Below are positions 26,338 to 37,500 of a stretch of DNA of 64,000 bases, in pieces (position 1 is the first letter of the stretch; each line of letters begins with the position of its first letter). Both the position numbers and the translations under genes were made by a program. Under the pieces are notes generated by a model that made no database searches, was not told the origin of the DNA, and saw only the letters and a list, made by a program, of their open reading frames with translations. This stretch comes from Gymnorhina tibicen (lineage: Eukaryota; Chordata; Aves; Passeriformes; Artamidae), in NCBI GenBank assembly GCA_013399875.1, contig VXAZ01009369.1, positions 372,001 to 436,000 on the forward strand. The letters run 5' to 3'.

Positions 26338-26397
26338 GGAAGGGAAGGAGGGCGCACCGGCGTCTAAGACATCTTAGGTGCGCCCTCCTTCCTTTCC
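26338..26397 (-). repeat. Inverted repeat / hairpin at the start of CRIM1 intron 1
   Basis: Positions 26338-26358 pair with 26377-26397: 16 consecutive base pairs starting from the inner end, one mismatch (26342/26393), then four more pairs. Inside, TAAG (26365-26368) can pair with CTTA (26373-26376) around a four-base loop, leaving a six-base bulge at 26359-26364. The hairpin lies 58-117 bases downstream of the exon 1 donor site on the transcribed strand. A 20/21 match in GC-rich sequence is unlikely to be chance. Function is unknown. Confidence 0.8.
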
Positions 26398-26456
26398 CGC
26401 CGCCCATCGGGTACCCCCACCCCGGGGGATGGATGGAGGGATGGATCGCCTCTCAC

Positions 26457-26808
26457 CTTCGCAGACGCCCACTTCGTACTCGGTGATGGAGTCTCCGTTT
26501 AGCGGCGGTCGGATGACACAGCGCAAGCCCCGGTCGCAAGCTCCGTGCAGCCCATAGACTCCCCCGCAGCTCTCGTTCCGCTGCCGAGCGCACATGAAAC
26601 AGCAACCGCAGATCCCCAGCACGATGCTACCGGGGCAGCTTTTCGGTTCTTCGCATTTGGATTCGTCGCAGGGTAAGCAGACGAGAGCACGCGTCCCCGA
26701 TTCGCCCAGCAGCAGGGCCAGCAGGAACAGCCACCCCGCGGCCGCCAGGTGCCAGCCGCCGTCTCCGCCCGGGCGTCTCCTCCCCGCCGAGACCGCTGCC
26801 AGGTACAT
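26457..26808 (-). CDS. CRIM1: CRIM1 exon 1 coding part: signal peptide and IGFBP-type domain
   Basis: This is the first coding exon of cysteine-rich motor neuron 1, a single-pass membrane protein that binds BMP/TGF-beta family ligands and modulates their processing and delivery at the cell surface (family knowledge). The ATG at 26808-26806 has G at -3 and opens 117 codons plus one base. Residues 1 to about 40 form a secretory signal: an Arg/Gly-rich start, then a hydrophobic core around residues 21-35. Residues 41-117 are the IGFBP N-terminal domain, with 12 cysteines (44, 47, 52, 58, 67, 69, 70, 73, 81, 91, 97, 116) and the hallmark GxCGCCxxC at 65-73. An N-glycosylation sequon, NES, lies at 78-80. 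The stretches ALVCLPCDESKCEEP and CDRGLRCVIRPPLNGDS are characteristic of CRIM1. The exon ends GAAG|GTGAGA (donor 26456-26455), phase 1, which joins exon 2 to restore an Asp codon. The VWC and antistasin-like domains and the membrane segment lie outside the window. Confidence 0.97.
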
Positions 26809-27280
26809 CCCAGCCGCCGCAGCCCGGCCTGGGCCGGTGGGAGCCTCTCAGAAGCCCCCTCGCCGGGCGGCGGACCCGAGCGTGCCGCGGCTCCTTCCCG
26901 CCGCCCCCGCCTCCGGCCCCCCGAGGAAAGTTTCCTCTCTCGGCGGCTGCGGCCGCTTCAGCCAAACTTCTCCTGCGGGCGGCGGCTCCGCCCGCTGCCC
27001 CCTCCGGGAAGCGGCGCCCCTCAGTCCGTTCGTCCCTCGCCCGCCGGCTCCGCGGCGCCGTCCGTGCGAGCGGCTACGAGCGCGGCTGCGGCGGTGACGA
27101 CTGCTGGCTCTGTCCCCCTCGCGTCCCGAGTCCCGACTCGCCTCCTGCCTCACTCTCGCCCCGCTCCAAGTGCGCCCTCTGCCCTGCCCCCCATTGGGCG
27201 ATGATCCCCTCCGCACCGCCCCAAGTGCCCGTCCGCGCCTCTCTCATTGGGCACTGCTGAGGGGGGCCCGCCTCCTTTCC
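26809..27280 (-). promoter_or_regulatory. CRIM1: CRIM1 5' leader and proximal promoter
   Basis: This is the GC-rich sequence directly upstream of the CRIM1 start codon. No ATG occurs on the minus strand between 26809 and 27191, so the leader is free of upstream ATGs for about 380 bases. Two inverted CCAAT boxes (ATTGG on the plus strand at 27193-27197 and 27246-27250) lie 53 bp apart, both reading CCCAAT on the coding strand, which suits NF-Y. GC boxes (CCCGCC/GGCGGG) are numerous and I see no convincing TATA box. The transcription start is not determinable by eye. A position between about 26950 and 27180 would suit a CpG-island promoter with this CCAAT placement; that is inference. Confidence 0.65.
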
Positions 27281-27411
27281 TCCCGCCCCCCCCAGCCCCA
27301 GATCCTGGGGCTGGAAGAGGCGCAGCGGAGGCGACGAGCAGCCTGGGCCCCACAGCGGCCGCCGCCTTCGCCCCCCCCTGCCCCTCCCCTCCCCCTCCCC
27401 GGGCCCCCGGC

Positions 27412-27419
27412 NNNNNNNN
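27412..27419. other. Assembly gap, 8 N
   Basis: Eight unknown bases interrupt a C-rich tract of the CRIM1 CpG island (27369-27440), where runs of four to eight C are separated by single T or TG. The minus strand is therefore a dense G-run sequence that hampers sequencing. The true gap length is unknown. A single further N occurs at 28075. Confidence 0.99.
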
Positions 27420-30400
27420 CCTCCCCTCCCCCTCCCGGGGCTCCGGGCGCGGAGCGGAGCGGGGCGGCGGCGCCAGACCGCGGGGACGGGCTGGCGGCGG
27501 ACCGGGGGACACCGGGGGCGGGGAGGGAGAGGGCCCCGCGAAGGGCGCAGCCCCAGCAGGGCGATGCTGCGGGGAGTCGTGAATGGGGCCTCGCCGTCCC
27601 CGGCTGCGGCGGCGAGAGCCTCCTCCTCTTCCTCTGCCTGTTCTCTCGAGGGGCGCGGGGATCCGGGACGGGAAGGGGCTCCGCACCCTCTCAGCCCCGG
27701 AGCCACGGGAGAGGAGAGCCGGTCGCTCCCCACCCCGCCCCGTTCCATTCCGCTCCCGCAGCCGGGCTCCCGGGCGCGCCCAGGTGCCCCGCGGGTGCAG
27801 GGGAGCCGTGGCGGACCCACTCTGCGGGGGCGGGAGGGGCTGTCCCGCTCTAGCGGTGGCGCAGCGCTATCCCGGGGCACCCCTCCGCCCGCTCATAAAC
27901 AAGCGGCGGTGCCGCCGCTCGCCCGCCGACCTCGGCACCAAAAGCCGGCCCCGGGCCGCCTGGTGCTCTTCGCCGGCACACGGGCAAGAGGCGCCCGCGG
28001 CTGCCGGCCGGTCTTCCCTAGCGAGCAGCTGGCGTCGCTGCCCAGAGCCGGCCGGGCAGCCGCCGCCCGGTGCGNACGGCCCGAAGCCGCGGCGGGAGGT
28101 GCGGCGGCGCTGTGGCGCTGACCCTGCGAGGCCGGCAGGCGGCAGCGCTCGGCGCGGCGCTCGCTCCGGCGGAGTGCGGCTGGCCGGAGCTGCGTGCCCC
28201 GAGCCGGGGTGAGGGGGCGGCGGGAAGGAGACCAAGAGGAACAGTGTTGCGAAAGTCAAAATGCTGCGTTGTCTGAGCGTGGCAACCGCGGGCGGCAGCG
28301 ACCGGGCGGAGGAGACGGCAGGGAAACGGGAGGTAGTTGGCCGCACAGGGCAGAGCCTCGGTATAATCTCGGAGTGGGACCTGCCCCTGCCGTGTCCTGC
28401 CCAGCTCAAGGTGCGATAGCGGCTTTGGGAACGGTGCATCCCGCGGTCAGGAATGCCCGGAGCTGTGGTCATTCAGAGTATGAAGCCACTGGCTCCGCAA
28501 GTGGGTTTTTTCAGCTGCAGGGTGCTGAGCCTGGGAAGGCTTGGATTGCGCGTACCGGTGCCAGCAATTCGGGAAGGAGGGTCTGGAACCTTAATGGAGA
28601 TTATTACAGAGAGGCCAAGGTATGCTTTCTACAGTTTCTCTAGTCCCACACATTTGTCCACTTCGGCACAACCAGTTCTCATGTCAATCGAGGACTTGCT
28701 ATGGAAGAGCAAAGCTCCAAACTGGCAATGCAAGTTGCCACCAGGAAGAGATGAAAGTATAGTGTAAGACTTTGTCAGCACTAGCGTACCTTTTAGGTGA
28801 GTCTTAAAAGCACTGTAATTCACTATTTTTGACTCCAGCCTAAATACCTACTGGTAGCAAACATTCCCTATTGCTAGAACAGGCCCATTGGTAATGGAAG
28901 CAGTGCAGCCATGTAACATGATGGTGAAAAATAAAGCGTTTCCATATTTGTCTAAAAGAAAGCATTTCCCATATTTGTCTTATTGTAGTAGAAGAGCAGG
29001 CTATATTGTGATCCATTCAGTACTTAAACTAAATTGTAGGAGATATTTTTCAAGAGCTACAATGTTTTCATTAGTCTCAGTAGTTTGCAAGACGTTGGTC
29101 TTTTTTTCCGTGAAGCCCCATTATGGCAACAAAACACTTGATACAGCAGATATTACATAGAATTAGGGCCATTCAGCTGACATATCTCAACAACGAATGG
29201 ACAAACAGTGATTTTCTGGGCAATAGTATCTGAAGTAATACTGCGATATATATTTTAACAGATTTGGAAAGTAAATGACAAGCTGGTCTTGATAAATGCA
29301 CTGTGTTTTGGTGTAAACAAACCCAATATATACATTTGAGAACAACCAAAAACATTGTGTGTTCCTGAATTCTGGAAAGCAGCAGGGCAGGAAAGCACCC
29401 TGAAGGTCATATTAGACAAGGCCTCAAACTCTGAATGTTATGGAAAATGGACAATACTCCCAGGTGAAGCAACACGCCAAGAAGTTTTGTGCTGTTTCCT
29501 CAAAAATGCAAAATTATTCCTCCCCTCATCCTCAGCCCCCTCATGTCAGTTTGCCGAAGCACCTGCAGGGGTCAGAGTACTTGTGATTCACCAGAAATTT
29601 CCACCAAAAAACCTGCTGTGATTTGGATGAGAATAGTTTGTAAAAACATTCTGTTTCCTACAACCTGGAAACACTGCCTTTTGGTCAGGTATTTTACTGA
29701 TGGGGCGCATTAAGGGGTTTTGCCTTCCATGTATAGCATCGCTGAGATTGCTCTTTGAATGAGCCATACAGTTCCCGCGACTGTATTTTTAAAACACTGT
29801 TCACAAACCTGAGATTGTGCAGAAAGGAATCACAACAGTGATTTTAGTGCTAGGGAAGATGCTGCACCATACAATACGTGGTCAGAGGCTTGAATTTAAT
29901 AGGCTTAGTTTATCAAAAGATGAAAAGTGAACTGATTACAATGTATTAATCCCCTCATGTGAAAAAATGAACTGGTCTATGAAAAATACGTAGGTATTTT
30001 TCCAGGACTTATGTACATAGCCAGCATGGAAATCCCAGACATGTTGGATTGCATGCTCAGGCAGTTCAATATTTCCCAGACATGCCAGACCTACCCATCA
30101 TGTACTGTACTGATGTACAGTATATTCAACACACAAAGAATTCACTGGACCTACTGTGCCTGTTTGCTTGTGTGGGAATGAACAAAGAAGCTCTAGAAGC
30201 AGTACAAAAACAGATGAAGAGGAAAGCTATGGATAGCTTAGATAAGAATGTTGTAGGGCCCTGAGAAAAAGAGAGCAAACTTACGAGCTGACTGCAAAGA
30301 GAGGGAGGCTTCAGCTGTGAACGGGATTAGTACCCTGATTCATACACTGTTTATCCTGTGATAGTTGCATGTAAGAGAGGAAAATACAGAAATATGTATA

Positions 30401-33400
30401 AAACAAGGACCAAAATTTAGGCTTCTTGTCTCCTTAGGTGTTGCCCTTTAGGTACAAGTCACAAAATGTTCATGCTTATGCTTGTGATTCCCTCTTCTGG
30501 CCCCAGGAATCTAAATACTTCATTGCACAGTGGCACATATGCAACAGGAAAGGTAGAGAATTCTCTTGCCCCAAACCTGAGAAGAGTCCATAGGGACAAT
30601 GAGGTAGTCCTTGGAAATCAGCAAATCTGATACCTGATGACTTTACAGGGAAAGTCAATATCCCTGCTTTCCCCAGCAAGAAGCAGTGATGGATCCTTAC
30701 TGGGAAATTCACTTATCCCTGCTCGTACCTGCTTCTTGATTTATTAAGGTTTCTACTGGTCCAAATAGCTTAGGAGTAAGCGGATTCAGCTACTGAAGTG
30801 AAACCCAGCTACTTATTTCCCCTAGAAACAGGTTAGTAAATACTGCTGAATACAACTGTGGGAGGAAGAAAAGCATTCTGATAAACAGGCTGTAGCAGCT
30901 GAAATTTCCTGGGCTTGTTCTCCTGTAATGTTATGTTGTACTGAAACCACATCTAGGCTGGATGAAGTTGCAGCAGTAACTGAGTGGAGCTGTATAGCTT
31001 TCTTGGTCATCATGGAATGCGGAGCTTTTGTGAAACCACACAGTGATATGGGAAAACTACCATCCCCTTCACTGATTCCTCAGTTCTGTACTCACTACCC
31101 TTCCTTCTGGGAAATCTCCCCATGGGAAAAATACATGTTCAGCATAAATATCCTGTAAATCTGAAATTCACAATAATGATAACTGAATTGATTTCATTTT
31201 ATTACATGGTTGAAAATGACATTTATACTACCAAAAATAAAAACATCTCTCCCCCCCACCCCCAACACTAAATAAAATATCAAAATGTCCCCATTTCAAT
31301 TCAAAAGGCTGTTTCCACTGTGCTGGTATATGCTGGTAACTCCCTATATATCTCTGAATTTGGGAAAATTGGTGCTTTTAATACTAAAGTTGTATTTTTT
31401 TCCTACACAAATGTTTTGTTTCTATTCTGTACCTCATTGTGTCTTTGTTGCACATTAAATTTCTTTTATATTTTTTAGTTTGTTAAGATCATTTATGTCT
31501 CCTTTGTAGCAGTCTCTTGACATAAACTCTTTCATAAACAGGTTATACACATGAGCAATCTCTACTACCAGAAGAGAAAAAGGATCAAGATGAAACCTGC
31601 CACTAATAAAAGCAGTGCTGAATCAGTCTAAACCACATGAGAATAATTTCTCTCATCTTCACAGAAATATCATGGGCTTATTACATTAGTAGCTGCAAGG
31701 TGTTTCAAAACCCCTACATGGAAAATGGTGGGAAATTGAGAAAGTGAATATAAGAGTTCATTTTAATAGAGACAATCTTTGTATGAATTGTTTTGGACCA
31801 TTTCATAAGAAATAAATATCCCATCAGGAAGTCTCTGGGGTGTTTTTTAGCCCTGCAAGTTTTCCTTCTCAGTTGAATCCTTAGCTTGGGACAGCTCAGT
31901 AGTTCAAAATTTAAGTCTGGAATACCTAACAAGCAGGTTTGTAGCTTTTTCCTAATACATCTTTGATTCCTCATGTGGAAAATAGAAGTAAAAGTATCTG
32001 CTTTTTTAGTGGCCTCAGAGCAACTGCATAAGCAATTTTAAAATACAATTGCATGACTAATTTACTTGTGAATGTTTTTTTCTCAAATTTAGAAGCTATA
32101 TATTAATACAAATTATAAATAAGGTATAAATGAATAGGACTGGCCATTTACAGGTGTAGTTCTTCACATTGCACTTAAGTCACTGAAACTGTGCATTCGA
32201 CCCAAGGATTTTTTCAGACCTTAACGTGTTAGAATATATAACTTTAAAATTGCAAAGTTAAGGGACTAGAGAGTCAATATCTATTTAAGGATATGTACCA
32301 GAAGCATACTGGGAGAAATAACTGCTATATCTAGAAATGCAGTGTTGTATTTAAATTGATCACACTCAAGGTCATGTTGGATTTAGCTTCTTTAGCATGA
32401 AGAAAATATTCTTAACAAATAAGCATACTTAGCAAGGAAAGACAATTTGCTGTCAGTTTACAGAAGAAAAGTAGAAGTATTTTAAACTGGTATGTCATTC
32501 TAGGGATTATTTGCATTTTTATTACAGAAAATCTGGCCACCAGAAAAGTAGGTGGATTAGATCAGCATCCACAATCCTCTTCATAGTGCTGCATACTGAT
32601 AAGATTTAAACTCTTAAAATATAAATCTGAAAATACTGTGTTTATTTCACTGCAATCTGCCGTGTATCAATAACTGCAGTATAAAATAGATGAAATTGAA
32701 TAGGATCAGGGATACACTGGAAGTGAACGAGGGTTTGTCATAGCTAATCCCCTAGTTTAGTAGGTCCCTGTAAAGTTCATAGCATTCTAGGCAAGGTACG
32801 TCCTATTCTGAACATGATTTTGAGCTCTTGAAGGAAAAGCAGAAGGGCTGAAGCTGGTGGGTGCAGACAAAGCTGGTGGGTAGCTGCTTATCATGTTAAG
32901 TCAGGGCCCTGCTGTAAAACTCTCCATTTCAGTTCAAACTCATCAAAACTTGTCTGAGCTTGAAATTCTTCAAACAACTGATTCAAATAGGGGCAAAATG
33001 GCTTGTCCTCTGGTTTTCAGCTCAATCAAATGCTGAAAGGAAGGTTGTTGAATAATGAGTGAGTGGCAACCACTGAAAAAAGATTTATAATGACAACATC
33101 AGTGATAATGAGGATCTCCCCTTTCTCTTTTTCTAGGAGGATTATACCTATGAAACATCTCCAAAGTATATCTTCTGTGTTGGAGAAATTTCACTAAATC
33201 AGGTACATTCATATGTGTGGGGCTAGTCAGCTCTTGATTATTAAGAGTAACCTGAAAAGGGAAAGAAACAAAACACCTGAAACGCAACCCTACCTCAAAC
33301 CCCAAGAAGTATAGGATGAATGCAAGATGGTGTTTGGGATGCCTCCATGAGAATGAAAGGGGGAAAAGAGAGATCTGGTTACAGTGGTGACTGCAGAGGG

Positions 33401-34512
33401 TGGGGACCCAGAGCGTGTGGAGCACACCAGTGTGTCACTGTCCTGCCAACACAACTCTCCTGCATATGGATGGGAGCTGTTTCATGCAGAGCCTTACAGG
33501 AGTCTCTGGTCTTGCAATACAAATAGTCCATAACCCAGACGAGCCCTCAGCAGTTGATTGAGAGGCAATTATAGCTGATCCTGCTTTATGGCAAGAGGAT
33601 CTTGCCATAAATATTACCCTTTGTGAGTTTCCTGACAATGTTTCTATAACTTTTTCAGGCACCATTGTGTGTTCTGGCTGGAACTCACAGATGCTAGAGG
33701 TTGTTACAACAATCTCAACCTGCCTCGTTACTTACTTAGCAAATGTAAACTATTTTTGATGTCCTTATTAAAGCTGGATAGAAGCTTCTATTCCAAGAAA
33801 TCACAGCAAACTTCCAGTGTTTTCTTCTAGCTCGTTCTAGATTTTAATGCTGATAAATATAACTGGCCAAAAAAGCCACCTATCCCTACTGACTTGCTTC
33901 CATTCATGTCTATAATCACCTTCTCAATTTCTGTGGATGATGATGTGGGTTAGCAAAAATGTTTAGGCCAATGTGAAAGGCTGTTCTGATTACAGCAATT
34001 TCATGTATGCCAAATTAAGAAGTTTGTCTTCTGGTATCTACCAAGTATGCTGAGGGAATCAGATTTTGCTAGTTCATCCATTAATCCTAGGAACATAATG
34101 TTGCTTATGAGAGTAAAGCAGAGACATTTTCCCAGAGTAAACATGCATTTCTATGAATTGTTTGAGCTTTATTTCACTTGATGGATAGTTAGCAGACAGT
34201 CTAACTACTCAGCTTTTTAATATCTCGGTTAGAACCACGTACAGCTTAGATACCATTTGCAAAGTCCATGTGTCTAAAGTTACTGGGGTATGGCTACAGT
34301 GAGAGAACAAAGTAGTATAGGTCAACATTCATAACAATTTTTTAGTCTGTGTTAGTTTTTGTAACATCTTAGGGAAAACCCCCACATATTACTGCTTTTT
34401 CCAAAGATATTTAGGCCTTACACCTTTTGTTTCAGTCTGCAGGAAGACATGTTTAGTAGATTTCCTGGTCAGGCTTCGCTGAAAGAAGCAAATGAATGTA
34501 GCTGTACACCCA

Positions 34513-34544
34513 TGTATCTGTTCAAGTGTGTATCTGTTCAAGTG
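34513..34544 (+). repeat. Perfect tandem duplication, 2 x 16 bp
   Basis: TGTATCTGTTCAAGTG occurs twice head to tail (34513-34528 and 34529-34544) with no mismatch, which suggests a recent slippage duplication. Confidence 0.9.
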
Positions 34545-37500
34545 TGACCTTGGAATCAAGTTTAGAGACTTGGGTGGGAGTTAAGGAAACAAGCAGGAAG
34601 GTAAGACAACTTGCTTGTAACAGGGGCAGTGATGCAGTTAGTAAGAGAACACAGCATCCCCTGCTTCTCAAAATATTTCTGCCTCACAAATTACTATTTC
34701 ACATGAAAAATTATGGTGAGAGGAAATAAGCCCTGAGGAGCAGAGAAGTCTCAGCAATAAGAAAGATGGGAAGGAGGATGGTTTGATTAAATCAGACTCA
34801 CGGAGAACAGGCAGACAAGAAAACTTTCTCAAACCAGGGCGATAAATGGGTTGGATGGCGTTATGGGGAATAGCATCCTACCATTGGTAGGTACTTGCAA
34901 TATTTTAGCAGTTTCCTCAATATTTCAAATTCTATCCTAACAATAAAAGAATAAAACCACAAGATATTATAAATATTATTCTCCCAGTCTGTCCCTCTTA
35001 ATATATAGGGGATTAATGTCAACGGCCTACTATGCCATCCCTTTTACATCAGAAGGGTTCTTCTCTCAGTGGTCCCGTCGTCAGTGCTTTTGAGCTGAAG
35101 CAGACCTCCATTCTAGGAAATGCCTTATTTGTGGGATTATGTTAAAGCAACAGTTCCCATCTCCTTTCCTAGTTAGTTGGTCTAACCCCACAGCTGATTA
35201 CAGCCTTTTATAACCTGCCCCCCATGGTAACTAGGTTCTAGAGCATGTAGGTAGATTTTAGCATGCTTTAACTCATGATAGGGAGTTTAGTTATGAAAGA
35301 CTTTGTAAGGTTTAATATAATTAATGTATTCTCTTGAGTGCTTGATTGTTTTTTTTTCTCTTTTTACATTTTTATTATTAAAAAAATCTTTTTTTTTTCC
35401 TTCAGAAAAGAAGATACAGAGAGTTTAGGTTACAAGTTTGAAAAAAAAGTTAATCAACTGTCACAAGCTAATCTTCGATTCTACCAGAAACACTGCTACA
35501 GGGCTCCTGTTACCCTATGGCAGTGAAGCTGTTAGAGTTTTCTTACTTAGTGACAAGGAGAAAGATTTGCTGTTATGCTGTGTCTGCTTAACTCTTCACA
35601 GCAATGCAGAGTAGGAGTAAAAAAGTATTTTTTACTGTCTAGTTGATTTGGTTCTACAGGTGATTTTTCATTACTAGATTTGCAAACAGCAAGCAGATCA
35701 CACTTGTGACTCTTGTACAGACTGTATACAGCTTTTTTATCCTCTGTCTCAGCTACAGTCCATCTTGGGAAACTGTAGCACTCACCATACTGATGTGCAT
35801 TTTGGAAATGTTTTTCTCAGCTTTCAGCTGGATCTTGTGATCAGACTGAGACTAGAGTGGTGTTCCAGTCCTGTTGACATACTAGTCTTTGTAGTAGATT
35901 TTATGAAGATACAGCCATTGATACTGTCTCAAGAACTTGAGCAGGAGATCAGGAAGAGGACAGCAATTCACAGTTCCCCTGACTTACATGAATGAGACTC
36001 AGAACAGCTGGCTGTAGGATGTAAAAAAGTCCATGTCCTCTCTACACAACTGAATTTTTATATCCAGCATCAAGGCGGGGCAAAAGCATCTTGAATCACC
36101 TTCCTTTTCTTCATCATCCAGTATTAGTCTCAGCAGATCAAGGTGCCAATACATTATTTTTTGAATAACATTTTCTTATCTCACAAATTGCAGCTTTGGT
36201 GTTTTTTTTGTTTCTTTGCTTTGTTTTGTTTTAGGTTTTTTTGTTTTCATTTATACAAGAAAGCATGTCCTTGATTCAGCTTAAGTGATGCAATTGGGTT
36301 TAGATCATATGTTTTATAGAGAACCTTTTGGAATGAACACAAACTATACAAATGGACTCTTCTAATTCTTAAAGTTCTGTGGGTATTTATTCTCAATATA
36401 ACAATTCTGAGACACAATTAACTTTAAAAATATGAAAAAGATAGGGTATTTTAATTCTTTAGCTGAAGCTTAAAAAAATTGTAATTATGCAGTATGCAGT
36501 ATTTCAAGTCCACCTGGGTATTTATATTACAAATTATTCCATAATACCTTTGATATTTGACATTTGTTATAAGAAAAAGATATTTTTTTTAATTTTACAA
36601 AATAGGCAAAGAAAAGTGAAAATTATCAAAAGGAATACTCCTTGGGCATTCATTGTTCTATCTGTATCAATTAATTTTTCCAGATCACCATGAATAATTC
36701 AGAGATATCTTAGTTTATATTAAATGCTTTGTCTTTTTGCTATTAACATGCAATTTTTACTAAGTGAGACTTAAAGCCTAAGAGTGACAAAAAGAGTTTG
36801 GTTTAACTATAACTGTCAGATGAATATATTTTTAGTAGAAAAATCATAATTTGTCTCACTCCTAAAACCCGTTGAACCTAGAATTCCATTACAAGAACTT
36901 TATGCATGTAACTAAAGGACAGAACACCTAGTGAAGCTGGTAAAAATGCTCTAATTAACTTCATAAAGTTCTACCTAATAATAATAATTTATGTGACATA
37001 CATGTAACTTTATTCAGCTGTGATTCTGTTTTCTCCTTCCGTTTTTTTTTTTTTTTGCAGCCAGAGAAGCAATGTACAAATCTGGAATGCTTACTTTCAT
37101 TCTAAATCTAAGTGCTATCAGAATTTTTGTACATATGTATTAATAATTTAGCTGGACTGTAACCATGACAATATTGGTAGCATATGTAGAATTAACTAGG
37201 AAACAAGACTACTTACCCAGGAAACATCAACACATAGAATATTATCAGTATATTTGAAATTCTCAGATGTGAACAAGATATTAGTTATTAATATTGTTTC
37301 TTATATTATAAGCTATTACACGCTAATTTTTTTAAGTTGTTCTTTTCCTGTTGTACATTTGTCTATCAATAGTCTCAACCCTTTAACAGTCGTGACGTGT
37401 AAAAGGTTAAACCTGTCAGTTGTCCTTTAGATTATATTCCTTTAAATGCCAAAGCTTGTCTCTCTATTTAAACCTTCTGCTGGGGAAAATATTCATTGAG

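Larger units (their letters stand above)
12602..26456 (-). other. CRIM1: CRIM1 intron 1
   Basis: The first intron is about 13.9 kb and has consensus GT and AG ends. I see no other coding exon in it. It contains one truncated CR1 fragment (13450-13706), two similar A/C-rich tracts (20126-20152 and 22951-22978), a G-rich run (18899-18948), several CTCF-like motifs, two stretches that resemble conserved regulatory elements (20935-21080 and 25250-25520), and the hairpin near its 5' end. A GC-richer patch at 14860-15030 is unexplained. First introns of developmental genes often carry enhancers; that any of these is one is inference. Confidence 0.85.
26310..28330. promoter_or_regulatory. CpG island over CRIM1 exon 1 and upstream
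   Basis: CpG density rises abruptly near 26310 and falls away near 28330, against a CpG-poor background on both sides. The island covers CRIM1 exon 1, its leader, and about 1.1 kb upstream of the CCAAT boxes. The upstream half is longer than one promoter needs, which suggests a bidirectional promoter. Human CRIM1 has an annotated divergent transcript (CRIM1-DT). Long open frames on both strands here are a by-product of GC-rich, stop-poor sequence. A donor-like CAAG|GTATGC on the plus strand at 28619/28620 could end a first exon of such a transcript, but this is untested. Confidence 0.85.

Noticed and set aside
26627..26965. 112-codon minus-strand frame overlapping the CRIM1 start in another frame
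   Set aside because: It begins with TTG, not ATG, and has low-complexity Ala/Gly/Arg content. A near-cognate upstream frame cannot be supported from sequence alone.
27074..27880. 268-codon minus-strand open frame in the CRIM1 CpG island
   Set aside because: It crosses the assembly gap, is made of Arg, Gly, Pro and Ser from GC-rich sequence, overlaps other long frames on both strands and has no recognisable domain. It is a stop-poor composition artefact.
33099..33425. 108-codon minus-strand frame upstream of CRIM1
   Set aside because: No recognisable domain, and it overlaps unrelated short frames in other phases; chance length in 64 kb.
37020..37100. Strong acceptor-like poly-T plus GCAG at about 37044-37060
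   Set aside because: No matching donor or open frame follows closely. It could serve a non-coding RNA but cannot be supported.
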